A DNA stretch of 64,000 nucleotides, taken from contig JBKQIY010000248.1 in the NCBI GenBank assembly GCA_052148155.1, positions 3,125 through 67,124 on the forward strand. The letters are read 5' to 3'. Positions 25,225 through 33,754 of the stretch are shown piece after piece (position 1 is the first letter of the stretch; the number at the start of each line of letters is the position of its first letter). The position numbers and the translations under genes are program-made. The DNA is from JBBQER01 sp052148155 (GTDB taxonomy: Bacteria > Actinomycetota > Acidimicrobiia > IMCC26256 > PALSA-610). Under the pieces are notes generated by a model, which was given only the letters and a program-made list of their open reading frames with translations, ran no database searches and was not told the origin of the DNA.

Positions 25225-26956
25225 CCCCAGCCGCGATTGCGACGCCGTGATCATCGGGACCGGACCCGCCGGTGCGACCGCGGCCGACGTGCTCACCGGC
25301 GCCGGCTGGTCGGTAATCGTGCTCGAAAAGGGCCGCAATCACCTGCTCGCCCTCGACGAGCCGTTCGCCCCGCTCGGCCACGTCTCGAACGACGAAATCA
25401 AGTTCTTCCGCCGGCACTTCCTCGGACCCGATCCTTTCTTGGAACCCCGCACCTACCGCCGCGACGAAGCCGACGGCGACCACCTGTTCGCCGGCGAAGT
25501 CAACAACTTGCCGTCAACGGTTGGCGGAGGTGGTTTCCACGCCGACGGCAAGCTGCCCCGCTTTCGCGCCGTCGACTTCAAGGCCCGCTCCGAACTCGGT
25601 CCGATCGAAGGCTCCGACATCGTCGACTGGCCCGTCGACTACGACGAGATGGAGCCGTACTATGCGCACGCCGAGAACCTCGTCGGCGTCGCGGGCCTCG
25701 CGGGCGCGAACCCGTTCGCCGAGTGGCGATCCGGCGAATACCCGATGCCGCCCGGCGCCGACATGTACGGCTCCGTGCTCACGACCGAAGCCGCACAACG
25801 CCTCGGATACAACCCGTATCCCGCGCCGACCGGTGTCAACTCGGTCCCCTACGACGGCCGGCCCGCCTGCAACAATTGCGGGTTCTGCGGTTTCTTCGGC
25901 TGCCCGATCGACGCCAAAGGCGATCCAGTCGCGCCGCTCCGCAACGCGTTGCGCACCGGCCGTTGCGAGATTCGGCCAGAGTCGCTCGCAGAGCGAGTGC
26001 TCCTCGACGCAGCCGGCCGCGCCGCCCGAGGCGTGCGCTACCGCGACGTCGACGGCAAAGCCCACGAACTGACAGCGCGAGTCGTGATCGTCGCATGCGG
26101 CGCGTGGGAAACACCACGGCTGTTGCTGCGCTCGGAGATCGCCAACTCCTCGGGACTGGTCGGGCGGTACCTGATGTACCACTTCCAGACGTACGTGATC
26201 GGCTCATTTCCTTTTCGACTGCACGGCCACCGTGGTCGGTCGGTGACGCACCTGCACGATGACCACTTGATCATCGATGACGAGAGCCGCGCCTTCGCCA
26301 AAGACCACGGACTGCCATACTTCCGGGCCGGGATCGTTGAACACGGCGGCGGCGGTCACCCCATCATCGAAGGCATGTACAGCGACCCCGGCCTCACCCA
26401 CACCCGCAGGATGCTCGAGTCCCCGATGCGCGACCGGCTCTGGGCGTTCACGGTGCAAGGCGAAGACCTTCCGCAAGTCACGAACCGCGTCGACCTCGAC
26501 CCGAGCGTGCGTGACGTGCATGGCCTTCCCGTCGGCCGCGCGACGTACGACGTTCACGCCCACGAGGTCGTCGCTTCGCGGTTCTACGCCCCCAAACTGG
26601 CCGAGATCATGCGCGAGGCCGGCGCGGAGACGACGATGTCGATCACTTCGCCGAGATTAGAGCGCGACCGAGCGGCGCGAGTCGGCGCGTCGATTTCCCG
26701 CCACATCATGGGCACCTGCCGTATGGGCGACGATCCACGCCGGAGCGTGGTCGACCGCTGGCAACGATTCCACGACGTCGAGAACATGCTGTGCACCGAC
26801 TCGTCGGTGTTCCCCACCTCGACTGGATACGGCCCGACCCTCACCATCGTCGCCCTTGCGATCCGCGCGTGTCGCGAGCTCGCCGGGCTACCGCCGTTGC
26901 GCAGCGAACGGCCCGCGACCGCGTCACCCGCCGCCGCGGCCGACGACCGACCCTGA
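25217..26956 (+). CDS. GMC-family FAD oxidoreductase (large subunit)
   Basis: About 579 residues. N-terminal FAD-binding IIGTGPAG (12-19) and LEKG, a Cys-rich CNNCGFCGFFGC segment at about 217-228, and the C-terminal HIMGTCRMG...TGYGPTLTIVALA region with the catalytic His typical of GMC dehydrogenases. The Cys cluster and the subunit-3 partner point to the gluconate/sorbitol dehydrogenase branch that passes electrons to a cytochrome or quinone rather than oxygen. GTG 25217 is chosen (GAGG 9 nt upstream); GTG 25211 is also possible. Substrate is an unknown alcohol or sugar. No cytochrome subunit gene follows. Confidence 0.92.
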   Translation: MPDPSRDCDAVIIGTGPAGATAADVLTGAGWSVIVLEKGRNHLLALDEPFAPLGHVSNDEIKFFRRHFLGPDPFLEPRTYRRDEADGDHLFAGEVNNLPSTVGGGGFHADGKLPRFRAVDFKARSELGPIEGSDIVDWPVDYDEMEPYYAHAENLVGVAGLAGANPFAEWRSGEYPMPPGADMYGSVLTTEAAQRLGYNPYPAPTGVNSVPYDGRPACNNCGFCGFFGCPIDAKGDPVAPLRNALRTGRCEIRPESLAERVLLDAAGRAARGVRYRDVDGKAHELTARVVIVACGAWETPRLLLRSEIANSSGLVGRYLMYHFQTYVIGSFPFRLHGHRGRSVTHLHDDHLIIDDESRAFAKDHGLPYFRAGIVEHGGGGHPIIEGMYSDPGLTHTRRMLESPMRDRLWAFTVQGEDLPQVTNRVDLDPSVRDVHGLPVGRATYDVHAHEVVASRFYAPKLAEIMREAGAETTMSITSPRLERDRAARVGASISRHIMGTCRMGDDPRRSVVDRWQRFHDVENMLCTDSSVFPTSTGYGPTLTIVALAIRACRELAGLPPLRSERPATASPAAAADDRP

Positions 26957-27609
26957 TCGACGGCAACGGCAACGGTCGTTGAACGTTCGTCGTCGGTCGG
27001 CCTTGGTTGCGCGCCGCGACGCGATCGGCCCCGGATTCCTCGACAACTGGGCCGGCGATGCCGTGCGATCGATCGATCTTCGAACACGATGCCGTCGCAG
27101 ATCGCGGCCGCAACGTGTCTGGGCGTACGCGAGAGGAGAGCCGAAATATCGCGTTGGCGTCTGGCGCCAGCACGCTTGCAGGTGAGACACAGCCGCTCAG
27201 CAGCGCAACCATCACCATCACCATCACCGCGACGAGCGGCGCAGCCGCGAGCTCGCAGCTGTCGGCGGTCGCACCATGCGGGCCGGCCTACCCTCATGGA
27301 CGTTGGACGAAACCGTGTCGACGTGCGCAAGTCGTGGAACGCCCCGGAACGGAAGCTGGATCGGCCGCGCGTGTGGTTCCCCGGTCGACCCACACCCGTC
27401 GTCACGGTCCACGGACCGCCAGACATGCCAGCCGATCGCATGTCTGTGTAGGCACACGTCGAATCGGGTACCCCAAGCGTGTGACGAAAGCTCGCTGCGC
27501 GCCCGGCAGGGCCGGAAACGACACGCGGTCCGATCCGAACGTCCCGATCACGTGCGCTGCAGAACCTGTGCGCAACGTCGCGTCTTCGGGCGCGATCCGG
27601 ATCGCGATC
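26957..27609. other. Gene-free stretch before the partner-switching cluster
   Basis: About 650 bp without a supportable gene. Contains a short run of three ATCACC units (27211-27228) and the palindrome GCGAGCTCGC (27247-27256). Open frames are Arg/Pro/Ser-rich without domains. Confidence 0.45.
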
Positions 27610-27960
27610 ATGCCCGGCTCGTCGCAACTTCGACACATCCGAAGAAAGCTTCGCGACCACCTCGATACGAGACGGGGTGTTCATCCTGGTCACATTCGAG
27701 ATGTCGAGCTCGTCGCCGATGAGTTGGTTGGCGCAGCCTTCGAGAGCGGAATCCGGAAGCCTCTGACTCTCCAAGTTGAGCTGCTTGCCCGCTTGACGAG
27801 CGTGCGTGTGTGCTGTCCGAGCAGTGTCGAACTGCGCGACGAACCTTTTGGGATACGAGAGCGCGTGCTCCACAAACTCGCGTTCGCGTGCGGCACCCGC
27901 AGTTACGCCGACGGATCGGTCGACCTGTGGGCCGAGATCGTTCGGCCGACACACGCCTGA
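27610..27960 (+). CDS. Degenerate RsbW-like HATPase protein (possible anti-sigma factor)
   Basis: About 116 residues from ATG 27610 (start uncertain; the frame is open upstream). The pattern HIRRKLRDHL...DVELVADELVGAAFESG...LTLQVELL...VRVC...LHKLAFACGT...SVDLWAEIV follows the fold of actinobacterial RsbW/SpoIIAB-like ATPases strand by strand, ending in the usual WAE motif. However, the N-box asparagine is replaced (ELVGAAF instead of the usual ELVTNA) and no D-x-G-x-G or G-G-x-G-L boxes remain, so ATP binding is doubtful. Directly upstream of STAS and kinase/phosphatase genes, it may bind a sigma factor or the STAS protein without kinase activity. Assignment is inference from pattern and neighbours. 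Confidence 0.55.
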   Translation: MPGSSQLRHIRRKLRDHLDTRRGVHPGHIRDVELVADELVGAAFESGIRKPLTLQVELLARLTSVRVCCPSSVELRDEPFGIRERVLHKLAFACGTRSYADGSVDLWAEIVRPTHA

Positions 27961-28148
27961 GTCGGCCGCATACGGGCCGCACCCTTGGCGGTGCGCCATC
28001 CCGATTTCCGGCGGGGCCTGCACGACTGGACCAACGTACGGGCCGTGCAGAATAGGCACCGCAAGGCTGACGAACCGATCTGGTGCGTGCCCTGCGCGGC
28101 TAGATTCGGGTGTGCGTGGGTTGTGGATGTTCCCAGTGAGCGAGGATC

Positions 28149-28478
28149 ATGGCGACCGGGCTGCAGATCGTGTTCGAGGACAGCTCGGTTCGAGTGATTC
28201 GACTGATGGGCGAACTGGACCTGGATACCGTCGGCCAGTCCCGCGGGTCGCTCGAATCGGCGGTCGCGACCGCTGACCTGCCAATCGTCGTCGATCTGTC
28301 CGAATTGACCTTTTGTGATTCGTCGGGAGTGCGTGCCCTGTTAGCGCTGCATCGCATGGCGGCGACTTCGGGCGGAGAGTTCTGGGTACGTAACCCGACC
28401 CGGGCGGTCGCGCAGGTGCTGAACCTCACGGGCGCCGATCGGTTGCTCCTGGCCAGGAACGACGGCAACAGCTCCTAG
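28149..28478 (+). CDS. STAS-domain anti-sigma-factor antagonist (RsbV/SpoIIAA-like)
   Basis: 109 residues, a single STAS domain. Strand-helix order is standard and the phosphoacceptor loop is LTFCDSSGVRALLAL (about 55-69), with the serine of DSSG the expected phosphorylation site. The unphosphorylated protein should bind an RsbW-like kinase and release a sigma factor. GAGGATC precedes the ATG. Located 188 bp after the degenerate HATPase gene and 12 bp before the kinase-PAS-phosphatase gene, forming one partner-switching module. No sigma factor gene is in the window. Confidence 0.92.
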   Translation: MATGLQIVFEDSSVRVIRLMGELDLDTVGQSRGSLESAVATADLPIVVDLSELTFCDSSGVRALLALHRMAATSGGEFWVRNPTRAVAQVLNLTGADRLLLARNDGNSS

Positions 28479-28490
28479 GACACTGCCTCG

Positions 28491-30824
28491 ATGGTTGAGA
28501 TTTCCGCGTCGCTCACCGACACTGACGAACTGGCCGCGTTGCGTGCCGAAGCACGCCGCGTGCTTGAGAGCTCGGGAGCCAGTCAGGCACATCAACAAGA
28601 TGTCGTGTTGGTGCTCACGGAACTCGCAACCAACGCATTGACGCACGCGCAGAAACCTTCGCGCTTCTCCCTTGTCGTGGAGCAAGACTGCGCGGTCGTG
28701 CTCGTCAGTGACGCGGGAGGCGGCAACGTCGCGGTGCGCGTCCCCGTACCGGGCGATGGTGGCTACGGCTTGCGCATCGCAAACGCGCTCGCGCAAGGCT
28801 GGGGATGTGCGTCGGGCCGAAACGGCAAGACGGTGTGGGCCGTGCTCGCGCGCGATCGTCCAGCGTCCGCCGGCGTTGCGGCATTCGGTCCCATGGCGCG
28901 ACGCGACCCGTACATCACGCTCGCGGAACGTTCCGAACCGGCCTCCGGGCGCATCTTTGACGCGGTTGCCGTGCTCCGGCTCGTTCCCGACGTCGGCATC
29001 GATTTCGATATTCAGTTCGCGAACCAGGCCTTCCTCGACCTCATCGCACGGTCCGCGGCGGATGTCGTCGGGCAGCGTTGGGCTGCCGTGGTGCCCGTCT
29101 CGGCTGCCAATGAAGTATCCCAGGCGTACGCACACGTCCTGCGGACCGGCCAGCAATATGAAAGCGTCGGGATGGTCGTCGAAGGGAACGACCTGGCGGC
29201 ATCTGTGTTCGCAGATCTGCGGGTCACAGGGTTCGGCGACACGTTGATCTGTGAATGCCGCGACACGACTGCGAACGGCCATGCGGTCGGAGCCATCGAG
29301 GACAGCCAATCGCATTTCGAAGCTGCGCAGCGGCTCGCACACCTCGGCACGTTCGATTTCGACCTCACGACAGGAAGGCTCAGCTTCTCCGACGAGATGC
29401 ACCGGATTTGCGGCCTCGATCCAACGCGCGACCGGGTACGCAGTCTTGATGATGTCCTCTTTCTCCTCGATGCCCGCGAGGCCCAACGAATACCTGAGCT
29501 CATCCCGCGAGCCGGGGACACGCAGAACCCGATCGAAGAAGAGTTCTCGTTCATGCGACCCGACGGCGAGATCCGCATCGCCGCGTTATTGATCGAAACG
29601 GTGACCGACACCCACGGTCGACCCAGCCGTCTACGTGGCACAGCGCTCGATGTCACAACTCGGCGACACTACGAAACCGAACTGCTTGCGTATCGCCGTG
29701 CGCTCGACGAGGCGCAGCGACTCGCGCAACTCGGGAGCTGGCACTATGACCTCACAGCCGGCACGTCGCTTTGGTCCGCGCAGATGTTCCCTCTGTTGGG
29801 ACGAGACCCAGCCGACGGACCGATGCCCATCGGCCTCTGGCGAGCGTTGGTCCATCCCGACGACGCCGACATCGTCCACGAAGCCGAACGGCGGGCGATA
29901 CGTCTCGCACGTGCCTTCTCGTACGAAGCTCGGATGGTCCGCCACGATACAGAGTGGGTCGCGGCCGTACGAGGCGAACCCATCGTCGACGACGTCGGAA
30001 CCGTCGTCGCTGTGCACGGCACCGCGCAAGACATCACCGATCGACGGGCCGCCCAAAACGCGCTCATCGCCAGCGAAGCAGCCCGTGCAGCCGAGCACGC
30101 CGCGATCGAGGCACTCCAACACAGCCTGCTTCCGGCCGCGTTGCCCCAAGTCGACAACCTGAATATCGCCGCGCGGTACGAACCGGCCGGAGACGGCACA
30201 CTGTTCGGCGGCGACTGGTACGACGCGTACGTCCTTCCCGACGGACAACTCGTCATCGCGCTCGGCGATGTCGCCGGCCATGGCCTCGACGCCGTCGCGA
30301 CAGCCGCGCAGCTCCGCAACGCGGCACGCGCCTACACGATCCAGAACTCGTCACCAGCCGCCGCGCTTACCGCTTTGGACCGACTCGTGCACCAGCTCCA
30401 TCCCCACGAGATGGCCACCATGATCCTCGGGACCTATGACCCGGCTCGAGCCACCATCACGTTCGCTCGAGCCGGGCACCCGCAACCCATCGCCCACGCA
30501 CCAAACGGACCCCCGTCGTCTCTCACACTCGATGGCGGCCTCCCCCTCGGAGCGGGCCACGCAAGCCGCATCCCCTACCGCGACACCGTCGTTCCGCTCA
30601 GCGGCGGAACGCGACTCGTCCTGTACTCCGACGGATGCATCGAACAACGCAACCGCAGTCTTACCGACGGCGTCGAGGAACTCCTACGCGTCGTCGCTGA
30701 AACATCCGACCTCGACGAGCTCTGCGATCGCGCCGTCGCCCTTCCAATCCCGAAGGCCGAAGACGACCGCTGCGTCCTCGCCATCCATCGAGACCCCGAT
30801 CGGACGAACCCGCCGACACCGTGA
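28491..30824 (+). CDS. RsbW-like kinase - triple PAS - PP2C/RsbU phosphatase fusion
   Basis: 777 residues. N-terminal HATPase (1-120) with N-box ELATNALTHA (44-53), D-A-G-G-G (74-78) and GGYGL (90-94). Three PAS-like domains follow (about 150-260, 275-395, 400-520). A helical linker with ALQHSLLP (541-548) leads to a SpoIIE/PP2C phosphatase with GGDWYDAY (573-580), GDVAGHG (592-598), YSDG and DDRCVLAI. Kinase and phosphatase for the STAS protein are thus in one polypeptide, as in Streptomyces OsaC, with PAS sensing in between. Cytoplasmic; no membrane helices. It starts 12 bp after the STAS gene. Confidence 0.93.
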   Translation: MVEISASLTDTDELAALRAEARRVLESSGASQAHQQDVVLVLTELATNALTHAQKPSRFSLVVEQDCAVVLVSDAGGGNVAVRVPVPGDGGYGLRIANALAQGWGCASGRNGKTVWAVLARDRPASAGVAAFGPMARRDPYITLAERSEPASGRIFDAVAVLRLVPDVGIDFDIQFANQAFLDLIARSAADVVGQRWAAVVPVSAANEVSQAYAHVLRTGQQYESVGMVVEGNDLAASVFADLRVTGFGDTLICECRDTTANGHAVGAIEDSQSHFEAAQRLAHLGTFDFDLTTGRLSFSDEMHRICGLDPTRDRVRSLDDVLFLLDAREAQRIPELIPRAGDTQNPIEEEFSFMRPDGEIRIAALLIETVTDTHGRPSRLRGTALDVTTRRHYETELLAYRRALDEAQRLAQLGSWHYDLTAGTSLWSAQMFPLLGRDPADGPMPIGLWRALVHPDDADIVHEAERRAIRLARAFSYEARMVRHDTEWVAAVRGEPIVDDVGTVVAVHGTAQDITDRRAAQNALIASEAARAAEHAAIEALQHSLLPAALPQVDNLNIAARYEPAGDGTLFGGDWYDAYVLPDGQLVIALGDVAGHGLDAVATAAQLRNAARAYTIQNSSPAAALTALDRLVHQLHPHEMATMILGTYDPARATITFARAGHPQPIAHAPNGPPSSLTLDGGLPLGAGHASRIPYRDTVVPLSGGTRLVLYSDGCIEQRNRSLTDGVEELLRVVAETSDLDELCDRAVALPIPKAEDDRCVLAIHRDPDRTNPPTP

Positions 30825-30852
30825 CCCGGCGACACCGTGACCCGGCGACACC
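30815..30852. repeat. Short 16-bp tandem repeat spanning the phosphatase-gene stop
   Basis: The unit GACACCGTGACCCGGC occurs twice in tandem, followed by a partial third copy (GACACC). The first copy includes the stop codon of the kinase-phosphatase fusion, so copy number would not change the protein. Probably a replication-slippage product; no regulatory role is evident. Confidence 0.8.
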
Positions 30853-31276
30853 CCCCGAGGTGACGCCAACATCGTGACCGGCGCCAACGTGGTGACGATG
30901 AACACGACGGCGGCGAATGGCCGCGGCGCCCGTTTCGACATGACGGTCCCCCGAGGTTCGGTGCCTGGCGGCCCCCAGGCCCGCCCGTGTGCAACCTCGA
31001 ATACCCGACCCTCGAGGGAAGGACACCTTCGTTTCATACCTGGGCCGTCGAGCCTGACGCGTCGCCGCTCTCCGTTCGCGCCAGCCGCGCGCGTCGCATC
31101 CCTCGCGCCGATGCATCGCCGACGCCCATCGAGCACCTGGCGGCGCTCACGCAGAACGCAGTCAACCTCTACAAAACCAGAGTTTACCGCAGCTTCGCGG
31201 CGGGTACCGGACGAGTGGAGTGGCATACACCACCGGTCAGGGGACACCTACAACCGACGATGAGAGGGGCGTGGGA
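30853..31276. other. Gene-free stretch before the secreted protein
   Basis: About 420 bp. No frame carries a recognisable protein and no clear promoter box is visible. It holds the leader of the secreted-protein gene, whose likely ribosome site GAGGGG lies at 31263-31268. Confidence 0.4.
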
Positions 31277-31795
31277 ATGAGAAAGGCTTGCGTCTTCACG
31301 ATGGCCGTCGCGTTGGTGGCTCCGATCGCGGTGCTGACCGCCGGACCTGCGAACGCGGCAGCAGGAACGACCTGTGGGAAACCGAGCGGCACGATTACGA
31401 TCTCGCCCGGCCTGACTTCGAAGCCGACGGTGCAGACCATCAGCGTCGTCCTGCCGGTCAAGGCGTGCAAGGGCGGTGGTGTCACCGGCGGGTCCAGTAA
31501 AGGCTCGCTCAAAACCACCGCGATCGACATCTCGACGTTCGCGGGCGGCAAGCCCGTGACCCTCAACGACACGATTACGTGGAATACGAAAGCGACGACG
31601 ACATTTGCCGCCAGCGCCACCACCAAAATCTCGTCCAAAGGAGTGATCACGGCGACCATCAAAGGCAAGGTGACCAAGGGACTCTTCGTGGGCGGGACGG
31701 TGAGCGCGACTGTCCTGGTCAAGCTCGGCCCATTGGTCCACAACGCGATCAAGAACCTCATTGTCACGGGCACCACAGCATTCGTGATCACCTGA
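31277..31795 (+). CDS. Secreted Thr/Gly/Lys-rich hypothetical protein
   Basis: 172 residues. A classical Sec signal peptide (MRKACVF, hydrophobic core, cleavage after GPANA at about residue 27) precedes a mature region rich in Thr, Gly, Lys and Val with alternating residues, suggesting an all-beta fold. Two cysteines (in TTCGKPS and VKACKGG) could form a disulfide. No family recognised. GAGGGG lies about 8 nt before the ATG. A strong hairpin follows the stop. It comes after the partner-switching cluster and may be one of its outputs, though nothing in the sequence proves that. Confidence 0.75.
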   Translation: MRKACVFTMAVALVAPIAVLTAGPANAAAGTTCGKPSGTITISPGLTSKPTVQTISVVLPVKACKGGGVTGGSSKGSLKTTAIDISTFAGGKPVTLNDTITWNTKATTTFAASATTKISSKGVITATIKGKVTKGLFVGGTVSATVLVKLGPLVHNAIKNLIVTGTTAFVIT

Positions 31796-31823
31796 CAGAC
31801 ACAGGCGACAAGAACGTCGACGC

Positions 31824-31855
31824 GTCTCGGGGTCGGTATCCACCGGCCCCGAGAC
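31824..31855 (+). terminator. Hairpin terminator-like structure after the secreted-protein gene
   Basis: GTCTCGGGG (31824-31832) pairs perfectly with CCCCGAGAC (31847-31855); an inner GGT/ACC pair extends the stem around the loop ATCC. No T-run follows, which is common for actinobacterial terminators. It begins 29 bp after the stop codon. Confidence 0.6.
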
Positions 31856-32132
31856 ATGTCATGTCACCCGAACCTCGATCGGTCGCCACCGACACAACCG
31901 ACCGGGCGACCCGGCGTGAGATCTGCGCATCGAGGTGCTCGTGGCGCTGACTGGACAGACGTCGCGGGCGTCGTTGCGACACGTGATCGCGTCCCCGGGT
32001 CGCCCCGGATGCAACACGTGCGGGAGGCCCAAATCCGTGGGCCGTGTCGCCCGGGTCGCCGATGCCCCACTTGGGTGGGAAGGCCGGGAGCCGCCGACGC
32101 GGGGCACCCGCTCCGTGGAGCGGACCTTCCGT
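31856..32132. other. Gene-free stretch
   Basis: About 280 bp after the hairpin. No gene, promoter or repeat is convincing here. Confidence 0.4.
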
Positions 32133-32234
32133 CTACTTCAAGGTGACGGCCGCATAGGTCAACAAGCCCAAGATCGCGAGCGCGAGGAGGGCAGCCGTCA
32201 GCATGAACGCGACCAGATCTTCGGTGATTCTCAT
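32133..32234 (-). CDS. Possible 33-residue single-span membrane protein
   Basis: A short frame starting MRITEDLVAF and continuing with a hydrophobic helix of about 20 residues (LTAALLALAILGLLTYAAV) that ends in Lys. Composition and length are those of small bacterial membrane proteins, and the hydrophobic run is unlikely by chance in this Arg-rich background. There is no strong ribosome site. It sits alone between the secreted protein and the peroxiredoxin-like gene. Family unknown. Confidence 0.4.
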   Translation of the reverse strand: MRITEDLVAFMLTAALLALAILGLLTYAAVTLK

Positions 32235-32513
32235 AGCTGAGTGATTCCCAATCGCGGCCACAGGTATGCATGGCTGTCGCCTTTCGGACGTCGACGTCGG
32301 CGAAGCGTCCTCCGAGGCCCGGCCGACGCGCGGGGTTGGCAGCGCCAGTTTGATCCGCTGCACCCAGCCGTGGGTGCGGATGCTTTCGGCGACCACCCCG
32401 AAATCTTCTGGCGGCTCCGCCGACGCCACCAGCCGCGAACCACGACCTGCGCTGATCGCGCTCGGATGCGTCCTGGACTGAACGGCGTTGCGGCGCGTGG
32501 ATAGGCTGACAGC

Positions 32514-33041
32514 ATGGACCTCAACGCACTGTCGGCCTTGTCGCTCCCCGACCAGGAAGGCTCGCCGCACCGGCTCGGCGACCTCTGGCAGGACAAGCCA
32601 GTCGTGCTCGTGTTCCTCCGGCATTTCGGGTGCCTGCACTGCCGGGAACACGCCGTCGAGCTCCGCGAGCGCTACGACGATCTGCAACGAAAAGGTATCG
32701 AGCTCGTCGCGATCGGGACGGGCGATCAACGGTACGCGGGCGCGTTCGTTCGGGATGAGCACATCCCTTACCTCGTCCTGGTGGATGACGACGCGAAGGC
32801 GGCCCGGGCCGCCTCGGTTGGCGTCGCGTCGTGGTATCGGCTCCTGCATCCCACCACGTGGCCCGCGACGGTCGCGACGTGGAAGCGCGGGTATCGCGTC
32901 CATCAACCCGGCAAGCGCGTCACGCAACTCGGCGCGACCTTCGTGATCGGCCCAGGCGATCACGTGCGTTACAGCCACGTCGACGCCGACAGTACGGACC
33001 ACGCATCGGTGCCCGACGTTCTCGCCGCGGTTGGGGTCTGA
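32514..33041 (+). CDS. Peroxiredoxin-like AhpC/TSA-family protein (PRXL2-like)
   Basis: 175 residues. Thioredoxin fold with the active-site segment VFLRHFGCLHCREH (about 32-45), a CxxC pair, as in the AhpC-TSA_2/PRXL2 group rather than classical peroxiredoxins. Likely reduces peroxides or acts as a thiol oxidoreductase. A TAGGCT box (32502-32507) ends 6 nt before the ATG with no ribosome site, suggesting a leaderless mRNA. The HAD gene begins 11 bp after its stop, so the two may share a transcript. Confidence 0.85.
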   Translation: MDLNALSALSLPDQEGSPHRLGDLWQDKPVVLVFLRHFGCLHCREHAVELRERYDDLQRKGIELVAIGTGDQRYAGAFVRDEHIPYLVLVDDDAKAARAASVGVASWYRLLHPTTWPATVATWKRGYRVHQPGKRVTQLGATFVIGPGDHVRYSHVDADSTDHASVPDVLAAVGV

Positions 33042-33052
33042 GCCGCGCACGA

Positions 33053-33754
33053 GTGAAGGCGGTCATCTTCGACTTCTACGGCACGCTCGCCGAGACCCCC
33101 GACTGGGGGCCGTCGTGGCAGGAGATGGTCGCCGATGTCGGCTATGAGCTCCCTGACGACGTGCGCGACCGCTGGTGGAATGACGGTATCGACGGCACCG
33201 AGCACGACGAGCACTCGCAATCGCGTGCCCATTACGTCGCCTGGCAGCAGGCGCGCATCCGCGGGATGCTCGCCGACTGCGAAGTGCCGGTCGATCTCCA
33301 AGAGGTGCTGATCATGCGAGTACGCGAGATCGGTGCGCACCGTCGCATGCGTGCCTACGACGAGGTCACCGATGTGCTTGACGCACTGCGGGCGCGGCGG
33401 CTGACGCTCGCGATCTGCTCCAACTGGGACTGGGATCTCGAAGAGGCCATCGAGGCCGCAGGACTCTCAGGGACGGTCGACTCGGTCGTGTCGTCCGCGT
33501 GGGTCGGCGCACGCAAGCCCCACCGCCGCATGTACGACGCGGCGCTCGACCGGACCGGCACTGCACCCGCCGACACGCTGTTCGTTGGTGACACATGGTC
33601 ATGCGATGTCGAAGGCCCGCGTGCTTCGGGGTTACGACCGGTCTATGTGCGCCGCCCGCATCTCGGGCCCGACGCAACCGCGCCCGCCGATCGTGACACC
33701 CAAGCGGTGCACCGCGCGACTGACCTGCGCGCCGTGCTCGATCTGGTCAGTTGA
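33053..33754 (+). CDS. HAD-family hydrolase (subclass IA)
   Basis: 233 residues. Motif I DFYGTL near residue 7 (nucleophilic Asp; Tyr replaces the second Asp, as in haloacid-dehalogenase-like members), motif II CSNWD, motif III lysine in ARKPH, and motif IV GDTWSCDVEG. A helical cap follows motif I, as in subclass IA. Phosphatase or dehalogenase activity is possible. GTG start. Its last 8 bp overlap the 3' end of the convergent acyl-CoA ligase gene. Confidence 0.88.
   Translation: MKAVIFDFYGTLAETPDWGPSWQEMVADVGYELPDDVRDRWWNDGIDGTEHDEHSQSRAHYVAWQQARIRGMLADCEVPVDLQEVLIMRVREIGAHRRMRAYDEVTDVLDALRARRLTLAICSNWDWDLEEAIEAAGLSGTVDSVVSSAWVGARKPHRRMYDAALDRTGTAPADTLFVGDTWSCDVEGPRASGLRPVYVRRPHLGPDATAPADRDTQAVHRATDLRAVLDLVS

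Noticed and set aside
26841..27227. Minus-strand frame beginning VMVMVMVALLSGC, which looks like a lipoprotein signal
   Set aside because: The start is produced by three ATCACC units, there is no positive charge before the hydrophobic run, the rest is Arg-rich low-complexity sequence, and about 115 bp overlap the GMC gene in antisense.
27247..27256. Palindrome GCGAGCTCGC
   Set aside because: Ten-base G+C-rich palindromes are common by chance here, and it has no promoter or gene start beside it.
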